A DNA stretch of 64,000 bases from Bacillota bacterium (GCA_023418915.1 JAEZYU010000089.1:1-64000), one strand, 5' to 3'; shown: positions 5,928 through 16,480, counted from the stretch's first letter. Program-made: numbers and translations. The notes: generated from the letters alone by a model not told the origin.

Positions 5928-8765
5928 ATGAGAAATCTCAAAAAGTTACTTGCAGTGATCGTAGCTGTTTGCGTGCTTGCAACAATGGCGATCCCTGCAT
6001 TTGCGGCTGATGCTTCTCTCACCGATGCTGAAAAGCTTGAAGTCATCGGCGTGATGAAGGGCACTGGCGCTGGTCTTACTGATGCCTATCTCACAGATGG
6101 TACTCAAAGGTATCAGGCTGCAGTTATGTATCTCAGATTAATGGGCTTGGAAGAAGAAGCATATGCTTCAGATTATGAAGAAAATTATGCTGACGCTACC
6201 GACGTTAAATCTGCAAACATGCAGAAAGCTCTTGGCTATCTGTATGCCAACAAAGACGTTCTGCCTGGCTGGAAGGGCGTTGGCGCTGACAAATTTGAAC
6301 CTGCAAACCCTGCATCGGCTCAGATGATTTACAAGGTAATGCTTGAAGCTCTGGGATATCAGCAGGATGTAGACTTCACATGGGCAGAAACTATTGACTT
6401 CGCTGCTACAGTAGGTCTGACACAGATCGCTGAAGTTGCTGAGTTGACAAATGCAGATCTCGCAACTGCTATCGTCGAAGCTCTTGGCACAGAAGTTAAG
6501 GATGGCGGCAAGACTTTGATCGAAAAATTGGTTGAAGATGAGATCGTTTCTGAAGCTGCTGCAGTAGAAGCTGGTCTCGTTGAAGCTGCACCTACAGCAC
6601 TTGAAGTTGTTAGTGTAACTGCTACCAACCTTAGAGAATTGGTTGTTACATTCAACAGGGTTCCTGTTGTAGACGAAGCTAAGAAAACTGCCAACTACAA
6701 AATAGAGGGCAACAATCCTGCATCAGTCACTTTGTCTGACGACAATCTGACAGCAACTCTTCTTATGTCTGAAGCTAACAAAATGGGTAACTATGCATCA
6801 GATATTACTCTTGACATAGAGTCAGAAGTTGGTTTTGCTGAAGATGTCAAGATAGACAACCTGTCAGTTAAGGATACTACGGTTCCTGCAGCATTGTCCG
6901 TAGAAGCTACAGGCCCGAGAAACCTCAAGGTTACTTTCTCAGAGCCTTTAGATGATGATGCACTCACTAATAATGAGACAGTTAGTTCCTTTAAGCTGGA
7001 TGATGGCACAGTAGCACTTGATACAACTGTTGCCAGCTACAGCGGCAGGACACTGACACTGAGAACACTTGCCGACCTTAAAGAAGGCGAACACAAGCTG
7101 GAAGTTGTTAATTCAGCGTTGAATAAGTTGGTTGATAGTGCTGCTTATAAAGTATCACCGGCAACTCTGACTTTCAACTATGCAAAAGACACGACCCCGA
7201 TCTCAGTTGCAGTTGAAGAGTCGACTGAAACTACAGTTAAAATCAAATTCAACAAGGCTGTTAATGCATCGACAGTAAAGAGCAGTAATGTATTCTTTAG
7301 ACACACATACAATACTACCACTAATCAGGTAACTGGTGATGATGCAGCTGTAGTTAATACGGGTGACGATCAGACATTCACAATTAACTTTGGCGAAGGC
7401 AAACCGTTCCCTCCAGGAACGACTAACCTTTATATTAAATATGATGGTGACCACAAGATTAAAGACAACTATGGCAATGAGCTGGCTGAAACTATTCTGT
7501 CGGTAACAACCACCGCAGACCTGACTAAGCCGGTTGTTGAAAAGGTAGAGTTCATTGATGCTACTACACTCGAAGTTACTTTCTCTGAAACAGTTGGAGA
7601 GGGTGCTGAGACTGAAGGTAACTATACGCTGAAGGACAGTGCAGGTGACGCAATCACAATCAATACAGCTACTTTCAAAGCTGAAACAAGCGAAAAGGTA
7701 GTTACACTGGACACTGCTACAATGAACGGCGGATCTTACACTCTGGCTGTTAAGGATGTTAAGGATATTTCGATTGCAAAGAACGAACTGGATGATGTAA
7801 CAATTTCCTTTACGGCTGTTGATAAGGTAGCTCCTGAGGTTTCAAGCGTGAAGCAGATTGGCGGCAGGAAGGTTAAGGTTACTTTCAGTGAAGCGATGGA
7901 TCCAGCTACAGCAGGAGACAAATCTTACTGGATGTACGACGGAGATGCACTTGGAAACGATGATACTGTAGAAATGGCTGACTCCAACAAAGCTGTTATT
8001 ATTACATTCGAAAATGATGTTGTTCCAGCTAACGGAATGACACTCGCTAGAGTAAAAGACGCAGCAGGTAACTGGATGGAAGCATTCTCAACTCCGCTTG
8101 CTATAACAGCATTGGCAAGACTTACTCCGACTTCAGTCGAGATGATCAATAAAAAGACTATCAAGATGAAGTTTGATGATGAAGTAATATCTGGTGCAGT
8201 AGTAGCAGACTTCCAGGTATCCTTCAACGGCGGAACTGATTGGAATCAGCCGATAGTCGGCCTCTCAACAACTGTTACAGATGGAGATACATTTATCGAA
8301 ATCACAACAGATGACGAAATTGATAACACGTTAGGTACTGATGTACAGGTCAGAACATCAGGTGGAGCAGTTACTGTAGGCGCAAAGAATGCATATGATA
8401 ACACTCTCCAGTTTGCAGGAACAGATGTATCTGATAAGATAGCTCCTGAAATTGAAAGTGCAGCAACTGCTGACACTGTTGATGATGATGGTAATCCTGG
8501 CGCAAACGACAAGGTAGACAGAATAGTTGTAGTCTTCTCTGAAGACATGTATATGCCTTCAATAAATGATTCCGACTTTACAGTAGAAGGTTACGAAATA
8601 ACAGGAATCGAATATGTAGATAATCACACGATCAATATCGTAGTAAAAGAGAAGGATGCATCGGATCGGACTGCTAATCCTAAGGTTACGGTAGTAGGCG
8701 AGGTTGAGGACAGTGCAAGAAATAAAGCAACTGATCTTGAAAAGGAATCTACTCCAATCGATTAA
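5928..8765 (+). CDS. Large S-layer protein with degenerate SLH region and Ig-like repeats
   Basis: 945 residues from ATG 5928, chosen for GAGGAGG nine bases upstream and because a signal peptide (MRNLKKLLAVIVAVCVLATM, cleavage near AFA-AD) begins there. Residues 28-175 look like diverged SLH modules that would bind wall polymer. The rest is about seven Ig-like repeats, each opening like 'P-x-V-x-S-V ... LKVTFSEPLD', typical of SbsC/Big_5-like surface proteins. Codon use (GCT, GTT, AAG, GAA rich) fits very high expression. Tandem promoters, a long leader and a strong terminator agree with it being the main S-layer subunit, though another S-layer gene could exist elsewhere. Confidence 0.85.
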   Translation: MRNLKKLLAVIVAVCVLATMAIPAFAADASLTDAEKLEVIGVMKGTGAGLTDAYLTDGTQRYQAAVMYLRLMGLEEEAYASDYEENYADATDVKSANMQKALGYLYANKDVLPGWKGVGADKFEPANPASAQMIYKVMLEALGYQQDVDFTWAETIDFAATVGLTQIAEVAELTNADLATAIVEALGTEVKDGGKTLIEKLVEDEIVSEAAAVEAGLVEAAPTALEVVSVTATNLRELVVTFNRVPVVDEAKKTANYKIEGNNPASVTLSDDNLTATLLMSEANKMGNYASDITLDIESEVGFAEDVKIDNLSVKDTTVPAALSVEATGPRNLKVTFSEPLDDDALTNNETVSSFKLDDGTVALDTTVASYSGRTLTLRTLADLKEGEHKLEVVNSALNKLVDSAAYKVSPATLTFNYAKDTTPISVAVEESTETTVKIKFNKAVNASTVKSSNVFFRHTYNTTTNQVTGDDAAVVNTGDDQTFTINFGEGKPFPPGTTNLYIKYDGDHKIKDNYGNELAETILSVTTTADLTKPVVEKVEFIDATTLEVTFSETVGEGAETEGNYTLKDSAGDAITINTATFKAETSEKVVTLDTATMNGGSYTLAVKDVKDISIAKNELDDVTISFTAVDKVAPEVSSVKQIGGRKVKVTFSEAMDPATAGDKSYWMYDGDALGNDDTVEMADSNKAVIITFENDVVPANGMTLARVKDAAGNWMEAFSTPLAITALARLTPTSVEMINKKTIKMKFDDEVISGAVVADFQVSFNGGTDWNQPIVGLSTTVTDGDTFIEITTDDEIDNTLGTDVQVRTSGGAVTVGAKNAYDNTLQFAGTDVSDKIAPEIESAATADTVDDDGNPGANDKVDRIVVVFSEDMYMPSINDSDFTVEGYEITGIEYVDNHTINIVVKEKDASDRTANPKVTVVGEVEDSARNKATDLEKESTPID

Positions 8766-8793
8766 TAAAGCATAAATAGAAGTAAAATGCTTT

Positions 8794-8828
8794 CCGGCAG
8801 ATTGCCATTTGGCGATCTGCCGGTTTTT
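8794..8828 (+). terminator. Strong terminator after the S-layer gene
   Basis: CCGGCAGAT (8794-8802) pairs with ATCTGCCGG (8815-8823), with TGCC/GGCG pairing extending inward, followed by five T. It separates the S-layer gene from the TolC-like pair. Confidence 0.88.
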
Positions 8829-8986
8829 ATTTAGTGGTATATAGAACATACTAAAAAATAAAACCTCCAAGAACTAATGTATTTCTACTTGTTGTTGTAT
8901 TTCCTTTTTGTTACGATATTCTTAAGCCGCAGACATATCTAGAAAAATGCAGTAAAATGGTTATAGGATTGCAAAGGGGGGTTAAA

Positions 8987-10150
8987 GTGATAAAAAGATC
9001 AGTTACAATAATTCTATTCGTTGTATTTTTATTTTCATCCCATACACTTGCAGCAGATACAGATTATATAAACTGGCAGAGGGCAGTTCTATATCTGGAT
9101 AGGAACAATAATGTACTTTTGAATGCGAAAGAGTCAGTAACAGATGCCTGGAAGCTTTATAACTATGCTGCCATGAATGCAGAGAATATTGACACACTTG
9201 GAATGTCTATCAGCTTTATGGGAAATGAAAGATACATAGTATATGATTCAGGTATGAGAATGTTAATGACTCAACAAAAAGAAATTATACCAGAACAAAT
9301 GAAATTAAACTGGGAGATGGCACGCAATAATAGTGAGATTACCAGGAACAGTATGATTATTGGGTTACGGAGCTTGTATATTGGACTTTATAACGCAGAT
9401 CGGGATTGTGATCTGAAGACTAGGAAATTTGAGCTTCAGCAAAACATACATAAGCAAAATAAAATAAAGTATCAATGTGGTTTAATATCATATATAGAAT
9501 TAGCAGAATCAGAATATTATCTTTTAGCAGCAGAAGCTACAGCGAAAGTGTCAAAAAGATACCTGGAAAATACACAACGTAGTTTTAATGCTTATCTGGG
9601 CGTAGAACCGAATATAATATATGATAAAATCTTATTTAGCGAAAGCTATGAAGAAAACAGGCTCAAACATTTAAATTATTATTTGGAAATGTCAGCTAAT
9701 CAAAGGTTTGAAATTGTTAGCAAACAGAAGCAACTTGAGATACTTGAAAAAAGAAAAATAATAATTGATGAATTTCCACTAAGTATGAATATTGTAAGCA
9801 TAAGAAAGGATTATGAGGATCTGCTCAATAGTATTGAACAATCAAGTATATATCTGGAAGCAGAAAGAATTGCAGTAGAAAAAGGAATAAAAGAAGCTTA
9901 TATTGAAGTGCTGAATTCAGAAAAAAATATTTCCAGTATGAAGAATATGATGGATCTGCAAAACAGTAATCTTGAGAGCATGCAGGCAAGATATGATGCA
10001 GGAATGATTTCGAAGATAGTTTTAGACCAAACGAAGATTGCATATGAAGAAATAGAAATTATATATTTTAATACTTTATATGATTATAATACAAAGCTTA
10101 TGAAGCTAGAGTATGCTTCAGGTATAGGCCCGGCGTATCAGGGAGGTTGA
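8987..10150 (+). CDS. TolC-family exported coiled-coil protein, first of a pair
   Basis: 387 residues from GTG 8987 (AAGGGGGG site just upstream), opening with a signal peptide that ends near LAAD. Two halves each end in the TolC-type helix pattern: first KIKYQCGLISYIELAESEYYL, then ARYDAGMISKIVLDQTKIAY. This is the internal duplication of outer-membrane efflux proteins. The segments where TolC carries barrel strands are short here, so it may be a helical tube or bundle without an outer-membrane barrel. No membrane-fusion protein or pump gene is adjacent. The next gene is a homologue one base away. Function in a Gram-positive-type envelope is unknown. Confidence 0.72.
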   Translation: MIKRSVTIILFVVFLFSSHTLAADTDYINWQRAVLYLDRNNNVLLNAKESVTDAWKLYNYAAMNAENIDTLGMSISFMGNERYIVYDSGMRMLMTQQKEIIPEQMKLNWEMARNNSEITRNSMIIGLRSLYIGLYNADRDCDLKTRKFELQQNIHKQNKIKYQCGLISYIELAESEYYLLAAEATAKVSKRYLENTQRSFNAYLGVEPNIIYDKILFSESYEENRLKHLNYYLEMSANQRFEIVSKQKQLEILEKRKIIIDEFPLSMNIVSIRKDYEDLLNSIEQSSIYLEAERIAVEKGIKEAYIEVLNSEKNISSMKNMMDLQNSNLESMQARYDAGMISKIVLDQTKIAYEEIEIIYFNTLYDYNTKLMKLEYASGIGPAYQGG

Positions 10151-10151
10151 A

Positions 10152-11300
10152 ATGAAAAAGATAACGAAGATTTGTGTTTTGGCGTATTTAATTTTAACAT
10201 TATCTATACCTGTCACTGCCGATAGTACGGCGTCAGATATTCAGAGTATAGATATTATTAAATCAACATCGGAGAAAAATATAATAAAAGTATATACTGT
10301 TGCTCTAGCTCAAGAAACTGCACTTAAAAACAATATGCAAATAGTAATAGATGATTTGGAAGTTGAGTTGAAACAAAAAGCATTGATAAAAGCTGAAGAT
10401 AATGCAGCAATGGCAAGTGATGCATATGGTGCTGAAACAGTACTTAACAACAGAATAAGGAAAGAAGTCAGGGTTATGGAGGCTGAAGCTGCGTTGGAAA
10501 CAGCGAGAATGACTAAAAAAGATCACAATGAACAATTGAAGCTACAGGTTAGCAGTTCGTTCTATAATATATTGCTTGCTAGAAAAGAATTAGAGAACGA
10601 AATACAAAAGCTTGACATTTTAAAAGAAAGGTATGAAATTGTTAAGAAAAAATATGAGGCAAAAAGTATAACAATAGATGCTTTGGAGGCTGCAGAATAT
10701 GATGTATTCAGTAAGACGATAGAAGTGGAGGCAATTAAACAAAAATTGACGACACTGGATATCAGACTTAAGGAACTATTGGGAATTCCTTTTGATGGGG
10801 AACAGGTAGATATTACAGGTGAAATTGTCCGGATTGATTTCTCCGAATTGGATACTGATAAAGTAGTTGAAGAATGTATAGATATTGATATTGGTGTTTA
10901 TTCAGCAGCTAATAGACTTAATTCAGCCAGTAGAATAATGGAAATTACTGAGGAGATTTTTAGGCCGGACACCGAAACTTATATAAAAAACAGAAAAAGT
11001 CTTGAAGTAGCTATGAGAGACTACGAAGAAGCAAAACGAAACAGAGAGGTTAATATTAGAAACGGTTATAATGAACTGCTGAACTTAAATGATAATATCG
11101 AAGTTGTTCTCAAGTATGAGGAACTGCAAAAGAGAAAGTTTGACAATATTAAGATCAAGTATGATAAGGGACAGATCGACAAAGAGTATTATCTTTCAGC
11201 AGAATCTAACTATCTTGATGCATGTTTTAATAAATACAAAGCCATTTGTGATTTCAACATTAACTATGAAAGCTTTCGTTATTTAATAAGGACCGACTGA
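10152..11300 (+). CDS. TolC-family exported coiled-coil protein, second of a pair
   Basis: 382 residues with a signal peptide (MKKITKICVLAYLILTLSIP) and GGGAGG before the start. Helical throughout, with the TolC-type pattern repeated: KKKYEAKSITIDALEAAEYD in the first half and IKIKYDKGQIDKEYYLSAE near the end. It is shorter than Gram-negative TolC and lacks clear barrel strands. It is co-transcribed with the preceding homologue (one-base gap), so a hetero-oligomer is plausible. A terminator follows at once, so the pair forms its own two-gene unit between two S-layer-type proteins. Confidence 0.7.
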   Translation: MKKITKICVLAYLILTLSIPVTADSTASDIQSIDIIKSTSEKNIIKVYTVALAQETALKNNMQIVIDDLEVELKQKALIKAEDNAAMASDAYGAETVLNNRIRKEVRVMEAEAALETARMTKKDHNEQLKLQVSSSFYNILLARKELENEIQKLDILKERYEIVKKKYEAKSITIDALEAAEYDVFSKTIEVEAIKQKLTTLDIRLKELLGIPFDGEQVDITGEIVRIDFSELDTDKVVEECIDIDIGVYSAANRLNSASRIMEITEEIFRPDTETYIKNRKSLEVAMRDYEEAKRNREVNIRNGYNELLNLNDNIEVVLKYEELQKRKFDNIKIKYDKGQIDKEYYLSAESNYLDACFNKYKAICDFNINYESFRYLIRTD

Positions 11301-11305
11301 AATTG

Positions 11306-11336
11306 AGCTTCCCGATATCATACCGGGAAGCTTTTT
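11306..11336 (+). terminator. Terminator after the TolC-like pair
   Basis: AGCTTCCCG (11306-11314) pairs with CGGGAAGCT (11324-11332), followed by T residues up to 11336. Confidence 0.87.
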
Positions 11337-11453
11337 GAAACATAATTTGATATTCTATCGTCTAAAATATGGTTAAGTTATTGATTCACTGATATAATTA
11401 TATTTGATGACATAATACACATTCGATTAAAACAAATGAAAAGGAGTTTTCTT

Positions 11454-13739
11454 ATGTTTATGAAAAGATCAATTTCAGTCGTCCTGTTGATAGCTTTTTG
11501 TCTTATTATGTTTACAGCTACCATGACAGTTAACGCATCGGCGGAAACTGATACTGAAGAAATGGCTGATGTGCTGAACAAATTAAGCATTCTTCAAGGA
11601 AGCAATGGTAATTATTTGCTGGATGATAATCTTCAAAGAGCCCATGCTATAGCATTGATTATAAGAATACTCGGTAAGGAGGACTATGTTAAGCAGCATG
11701 CTGATGAACTGAAATACATTACAAAATACTCTGATGTTCCGTCAACTGCATGGTATGCGCCATATGTGGAGTACAGTACACTGGAAAGCATTGTTGGAGG
11801 CAATCCGGATGGAACATTTGGACCGATTGATAATGTTACTGAGAAAGCATTTCTGAAAATGACATTATGTGCATTAGGATATGAATATGGAGTTGATTTC
11901 GACTGGTCAAATATCTATCAGAAAGCGTACAACATAGGAATAGTTACTGATCTTTCATACTTTGAAAGGACGCAGGATGATACAGATTATCTGAGAGCTG
12001 AAGCTATTGAAGTTATCTATAATGCATTGAATACATATATAAAAGGCACATCTACCAAAATGGTTTATACAATGGTGAATGAAGGCATGGTTACTAATGA
12101 TGAAGTTAGAGAAAGCGGCCTTTTTACTGACGAAATTCAGACTGAAATAGAATCAGTAGTGTCTTTAACCCCAAACAGCATAGAAATTAAGCTTAATGAA
12201 AATATCCAAAATGTTGATTTACACAGTATTAATATTTGTGAAGCAACTTTAAATGACAGAGAACTGGAAGTAAAAACTGCAGGATTTAGAGGCAATAGCA
12301 TTCAGGTAGTCACATCAGGTCAGATGCCTGGTATAAAATATGATGTTTCAATTGTTAATGTTACCGATAGCGAAGGAAATATTTCTGGAGAGCTTTCTGG
12401 AGAATTTACTGGATTTACACCACAGAAGGTAGAGTCTGACTTTTTTAGGATAGAAAAAGTTGAACAGTTGACAAGTAATGTTTTAAACGTATACTTTACA
12501 CATCCTGTCAATATCAACAGTGAGACACCAGCTTTTTACGAACTATTTGAAGATGCAGCACCTATGGTGACAGGAGCTGTGCATAACATGACAGTTAAGA
12601 GACTTCAGGCTTATGACAATGCGGTGTCTATATATTTAAAAGATGAGGTATTGGAATTAGGAAAAGTGTATACATTACGTATAAGCGGAAGACTGACCAG
12701 TAATTATGGGGTAAAACTTGGAGAGGGGTTTGGAGAAACAAGAGATTTTGTTGCCATAGCAGAGCACACTAACCAACTAGATGTGTCATCTGTTGAGGCT
12801 TGGACAAATAAATCTGTCAGATTACTATTTAACCGTGAGATAGATCCTGCATGGGCTGGTAAAAGGCTGAATTACACCGTATATGACAAAAACAATAATG
12901 CAATAGATGTTATTAATGCAATCGTTACAGAAAGCGGAGAATACAGCGGGCGTGAAGTTTTATTGAGCCTCTCATACAGTTTGGAAAAAACGAAACACTA
13001 CAAACTAAGAATAGACTATATTCCTGATGTTTATAAACAAAGTGTAATCGAGGAGAAGGAATGTTCATTTTCCGGCTCATACCCGGATAATAAGGATCTT
13101 GCTGTTACTAGTGCATTTTCTGAGCAAAACAATAGTGTGGTCATGACATTCAATAAAGCTTTGGATCCTGAAGCAGCCATGAAACTGAATAACTATAGTA
13201 TTAGAAGTGTAAGTGGAACTTCATTTTATAGTGCGCCTGAGAAGATATATTACTTTGAAGAAGGCGGAGAATACAAAGTTAAGATCTTTACAAGCGCTGG
13301 AAGAACATTTGACAATAAATATACATATGCAGTAAATGTTAACAATATGAGGGATTCTCTGGGCAACATCCAAACAGGATTGATACATGTCGAATTTAAA
13401 GGCGGAGGAAGTACCAATACAAAACCACAGATGGTTGAAGCTGTGACTATATCAAAAGATGCAGTGAAAGTGACGTTCAGTATCGAGATAGCATTTGACC
13501 CGAACAATATCAGTACAACAAATTACACTCTCGAGTATGCTGAAAATAGCCAAATTATTAAAATGATACCTACAGGAGTGACATATGTTGATGCAAAAAC
13601 AATTGTACTCAGATTTGATGAATTAGATCCGAGCGTGTTCTATCAGATCAGGTTCAGGTCGATTACGGATTATTCTGAACTGTATACACGTACTGCTGAT
13701 GATGGCGGTGATGCAATAACAGTAAGATGGGGAACCTGA
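11454..13739 (+). CDS. SLH-domain surface protein with Ig-like repeats
   Basis: 761 residues from ATG 11454, preceded by AAAAGGAG at 11440; an ATG at 11436 is in frame but has no such site. The signal peptide ends near VNASAE. Residues 28-220 form SLH-type modules, with the typical YSDVPSTAWYAPYVEY and IVGGNPDGTFGP of one intact SLH repeat. Several Ig-like repeats follow (e.g. VVMTFNKALDPEAAMKLNNY), like those of the large S-layer protein but with lower-GC codons. It is probably a minor S-layer-associated protein. A TATAAT at 11393-11398 may be its -10. Confidence 0.82.
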   Translation: MFMKRSISVVLLIAFCLIMFTATMTVNASAETDTEEMADVLNKLSILQGSNGNYLLDDNLQRAHAIALIIRILGKEDYVKQHADELKYITKYSDVPSTAWYAPYVEYSTLESIVGGNPDGTFGPIDNVTEKAFLKMTLCALGYEYGVDFDWSNIYQKAYNIGIVTDLSYFERTQDDTDYLRAEAIEVIYNALNTYIKGTSTKMVYTMVNEGMVTNDEVRESGLFTDEIQTEIESVVSLTPNSIEIKLNENIQNVDLHSINICEATLNDRELEVKTAGFRGNSIQVVTSGQMPGIKYDVSIVNVTDSEGNISGELSGEFTGFTPQKVESDFFRIEKVEQLTSNVLNVYFTHPVNINSETPAFYELFEDAAPMVTGAVHNMTVKRLQAYDNAVSIYLKDEVLELGKVYTLRISGRLTSNYGVKLGEGFGETRDFVAIAEHTNQLDVSSVEAWTNKSVRLLFNREIDPAWAGKRLNYTVYDKNNNAIDVINAIVTESGEYSGREVLLSLSYSLEKTKHYKLRIDYIPDVYKQSVIEEKECSFSGSYPDNKDLAVTSAFSEQNNSVVMTFNKALDPEAAMKLNNYSIRSVSGTSFYSAPEKIYYFEEGGEYKVKIFTSAGRTFDNKYTYAVNVNNMRDSLGNIQTGLIHVEFKGGGSTNTKPQMVEAVTISKDAVKVTFSIEIAFDPNNISTTNYTLEYAENSQIIKMIPTGVTYVDAKTIVLRFDELDPSVFYQIRFRSITDYSELYTRTADDGGDAITVRWGT

Positions 13740-13873
13740 TGGCAATAAATACATGTTTGCGTTTAACTTTGAATTGACAAAGTTTAATGATATAATGAGA
13801 GGCGGCAGTATTTATGCCGACAAATGTTTTGTACATTTCTGACAAATACAGTTATTATAAGGGAGAGTATTTT

Positions 13874-14569
13874 GTGGGTAAGAAAATTTTGATTGTGGAC
13901 GATGAAAAAAATATAGTAGATATATTAAAGTTTAACTTGAAAAAGGAAGGCTTTACCACGGTCGAGGCCTATAATGGAGAGCAGGCAATAGAATTGGCAT
14001 TGAGCGAGAAGCCGGACTTGATACTGCTGGATGTGATGCTTCCCAAAATGGATGGCTTCACCGTATGCAGAAAGCTGAGACAATCGATTTCAACTCCCAT
14101 ATTAATGCTTACGGCAAAAGAGGAAGAGGTCGATAAGGTGCTCGGACTTGAGCTGGGCGCTGACGACTATATCACAAAGCCGTTCAGCCACAGGGAGCTG
14201 ATGGCAAGAATAAAGGCAAATATCAGAAGGACAGCTATGGAAGAGACTGCAGCAACCAAGAGCAGCTTCATCAAATGCAGCGACCTGCAGATAGACTGCG
14301 ACAGGTATGAAATAAAAAGAAGTGACACAGATATAGAGCTGACGCTGAGAGAATTTGAGCTTGTTAAATTCCTTGCGATGCATCCCGGCCAGATATTCTC
14401 AAGGGAAAATCTTCTGGAGAAGGTTTGGGGATATGAATATTATGGCGATGTAAGAACGGTAGATGTGACCATCAGGCGTGTCAGGGAAAAGCTTGAGAGA
14501 GATCCCTCCAACTGTGAATATATCCTGACAAAGCGCGGCGTAGGCTATTACTTCAATAAGCCGGATTAG
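13874..14569 (+). CDS. walR: Response regulator, WalR (YycF)/PhoP type
   Basis: 231 residues from GTG 13874, behind AAGGGAGAG. The receiver domain has acidic pocket DD at 9-10, phospho-acceptor Asp53 in LLDVMLP and Lys102 in TKPFS. The C-terminal OmpR-type winged helix (residues 135-230) contains LTLREFELVKFLA and TVDVTIRRVREKLE. The downstream walK-like kinase, yycH, yycI and yycJ homologues identify it as the wall-homeostasis regulator rather than phosphate PhoP, though the two are hard to tell apart by sequence. A TATAAT lies at 13791-13796. Confidence 0.88.
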   Translation: MGKKILIVDDEKNIVDILKFNLKKEGFTTVEAYNGEQAIELALSEKPDLILLDVMLPKMDGFTVCRKLRQSISTPILMLTAKEEEVDKVLGLELGADDYITKPFSHRELMARIKANIRRTAMEETAATKSSFIKCSDLQIDCDRYEIKRSDTDIELTLREFELVKFLAMHPGQIFSRENLLEKVWGYEYYGDVRTVDVTIRRVREKLERDPSNCEYILTKRGVGYYFNKPD

Positions 14570-14701
14570 CGGCATATGGACAATGGCACCAATATTGTCT
14601 GTGATTCGGCTGATGAGAGGCATGCTGCCGGTTCACCTGTTTTATGTTGACTCTTTAATGTATGACCGGCGGTACTGAGGATTTCTGTTTACGAGGTGTA
14701 T

Positions 14702-16480
14702 ATGTTTCTAAGAAGTTTACAGTGGCGGCTTGTCAGTTTTTTCTGTCTGATAACCTTCTGCCTTGTCATTCCGATAGGGCTTTTTCTTAATGGCAGGATA
14801 GAAAGTAAATACTATGATAACTTTATAGACAGGATCAGAAAGGGCTTTGAGGAATGGCCTGTCAGGAATGGCTCGACCAGTGCTCAGGAGCTGATGACAG
14901 CTCTTCAGAATAGTGAAGAGCTGTTTTTGCTAAATCTTGAGCACAGGAGTTATACAATATATGATCAAAACGGTGAAATACACTTTACTAATGATAAGGT
15001 CTTTTTAAGCAACCCTGAGGAAGTAAATCAGAATTCACTTCTCGAATCAGATAATTTTGTGCAGGCGCTGACAGGTAAAGAGCATAATAAAAAAATACTG
15101 GAGAGCTCAAACGGTGCGAGCTTCTTTGACTATGCAAGGCCTATAGGCGGTAATATACTATATTTTCGCTATTATCAGGATGACTGGGCGGAGATTACAA
15201 GGCACTTTAACAGTGCGATTTATACGAGCCTGCTGATAGGCTTTGTTATAGCATTTGCGGCGGGATATTTCCTGTCGCAGACAATAACATATCCTGTAGC
15301 AAAGCTGATGCGCAAGGCTGAAAGCATTGCAAAAGGAGATTTCGGCCAGGACCTGGAGATTAAATCAGACGATGAGATAGGGAAGCTGGCGGACACCTTC
15401 AACTACATGGCAAGCAGCCTGAAAAACAACCTTGCGGAGATCTCCAGTGAAAAAAGTAAGATGGAAACCATTCTAAATTATATGACAGATGGTATCATTG
15501 CATTCAATCTAAAAGGGGAAGTCATCCACACTAACCCTGCAGCGGCGCGCATCCTTGGCGCAGAAAATTTGGGAACCTTCCAAAACTACCGCACACGCTT
15601 CGGATTTGAGTATTCGCTGGAGGACGTGCTGTATCTTCAGTCAAAACAAACTACTGAAATGAATGTAAATCTGGACGGTAAGGCTGTTAAAGTCTATTTT
15701 GCAGTTTTTACTGACGAGGGCAAAAACCCTGAAGGCGTAATTGCCGTATTGCAGGATATCACAGAGCAGCAGCGGCTTGATGATATGCGCAAGGAATTTG
15801 TGGCGAATGTATCCCATGAGCTGAGGACGCCGCTCACATCAATAAAAAGTTATTCGGAGACTCTTTTGGATGGGGCATTGGATGACAGAGAGACATCGGA
15901 GCATTTCCTGTCCGTAATAAATACCGAAGCAGACAGGATGACGAGGCTTGTAAGGGATCTGCTGCAGCTGTCAAGGCTTGACAACAGGCAGACTAAATGG
16001 AATTTTGAATGGATGTCCTTTGTTGAGCTGATCAAAAGTGCTGTTGAGAGGATGGAGCTGGAGGCAGGTTCCAGGAAGCAAAAGCTGGAGTGCTTTGTCA
16101 TGAATGAGATCCCTGAGATAGAAGCTGATTATGGCAGACTGGAGCAAGTAGTTTTCAATATCATCGGCAATGCCGTTAAATACACGCCGGAAGGCGGGAA
16201 TATTACGGTCTATGTTGGAAAGATTTATAGTGACGTTTATTTCAAGGTGTCTGATACGGGGATAGGAATACCTGAAGGAGATATTGAAAGGATATTTGAA
16301 AGGTTTTACAGAGTGGACAAGGCACGTTCGAGAGAAATGGGAGGAACAGGTTTGGGCTTGTCCATAGCAAAAGAGATAGTTGAAGCCCATAAAGGAACGA
16401 TTAACATAAGCAGTAAGATGGGAGATGGCACAGAAGTCACGGTCAGGCTTCCCGTGAGGCAGACAGGCCTGACAAAATGA
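14702..16480 (+). CDS. walK: Sensor histidine kinase, WalK (YycG) type
   Basis: About 592 residues; ATG 14702 has ACGAGG upstream, and a GTG six bases earlier is also in frame. Order: TM1 (8-29), extracellular sensor of about 140 residues, TM2 (174-194), HAMP (to about 246), PAS (253-356), HisKA with VSHELRTPL (phosphorylated His372), and HATPase with NIIGNAVKYTPEGG, DTGIGIP and GTGLGLS. This is the usual WalK architecture. It senses wall metabolism and phosphorylates WalR. The 132-base gap from walR contains no clear promoter or terminator. Confidence 0.9.
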   Translation: MFLRSLQWRLVSFFCLITFCLVIPIGLFLNGRIESKYYDNFIDRIRKGFEEWPVRNGSTSAQELMTALQNSEELFLLNLEHRSYTIYDQNGEIHFTNDKVFLSNPEEVNQNSLLESDNFVQALTGKEHNKKILESSNGASFFDYARPIGGNILYFRYYQDDWAEITRHFNSAIYTSLLIGFVIAFAAGYFLSQTITYPVAKLMRKAESIAKGDFGQDLEIKSDDEIGKLADTFNYMASSLKNNLAEISSEKSKMETILNYMTDGIIAFNLKGEVIHTNPAAARILGAENLGTFQNYRTRFGFEYSLEDVLYLQSKQTTEMNVNLDGKAVKVYFAVFTDEGKNPEGVIAVLQDITEQQRLDDMRKEFVANVSHELRTPLTSIKSYSETLLDGALDDRETSEHFLSVINTEADRMTRLVRDLLQLSRLDNRQTKWNFEWMSFVELIKSAVERMELEAGSRKQKLECFVMNEIPEIEADYGRLEQVVFNIIGNAVKYTPEGGNITVYVGKIYSDVYFKVSDTGIGIPEGDIERIFERFYRVDKARSREMGGTGLGLSIAKEIVEAHKGTINISSKMGDGTEVTVRLPVRQTGLTK

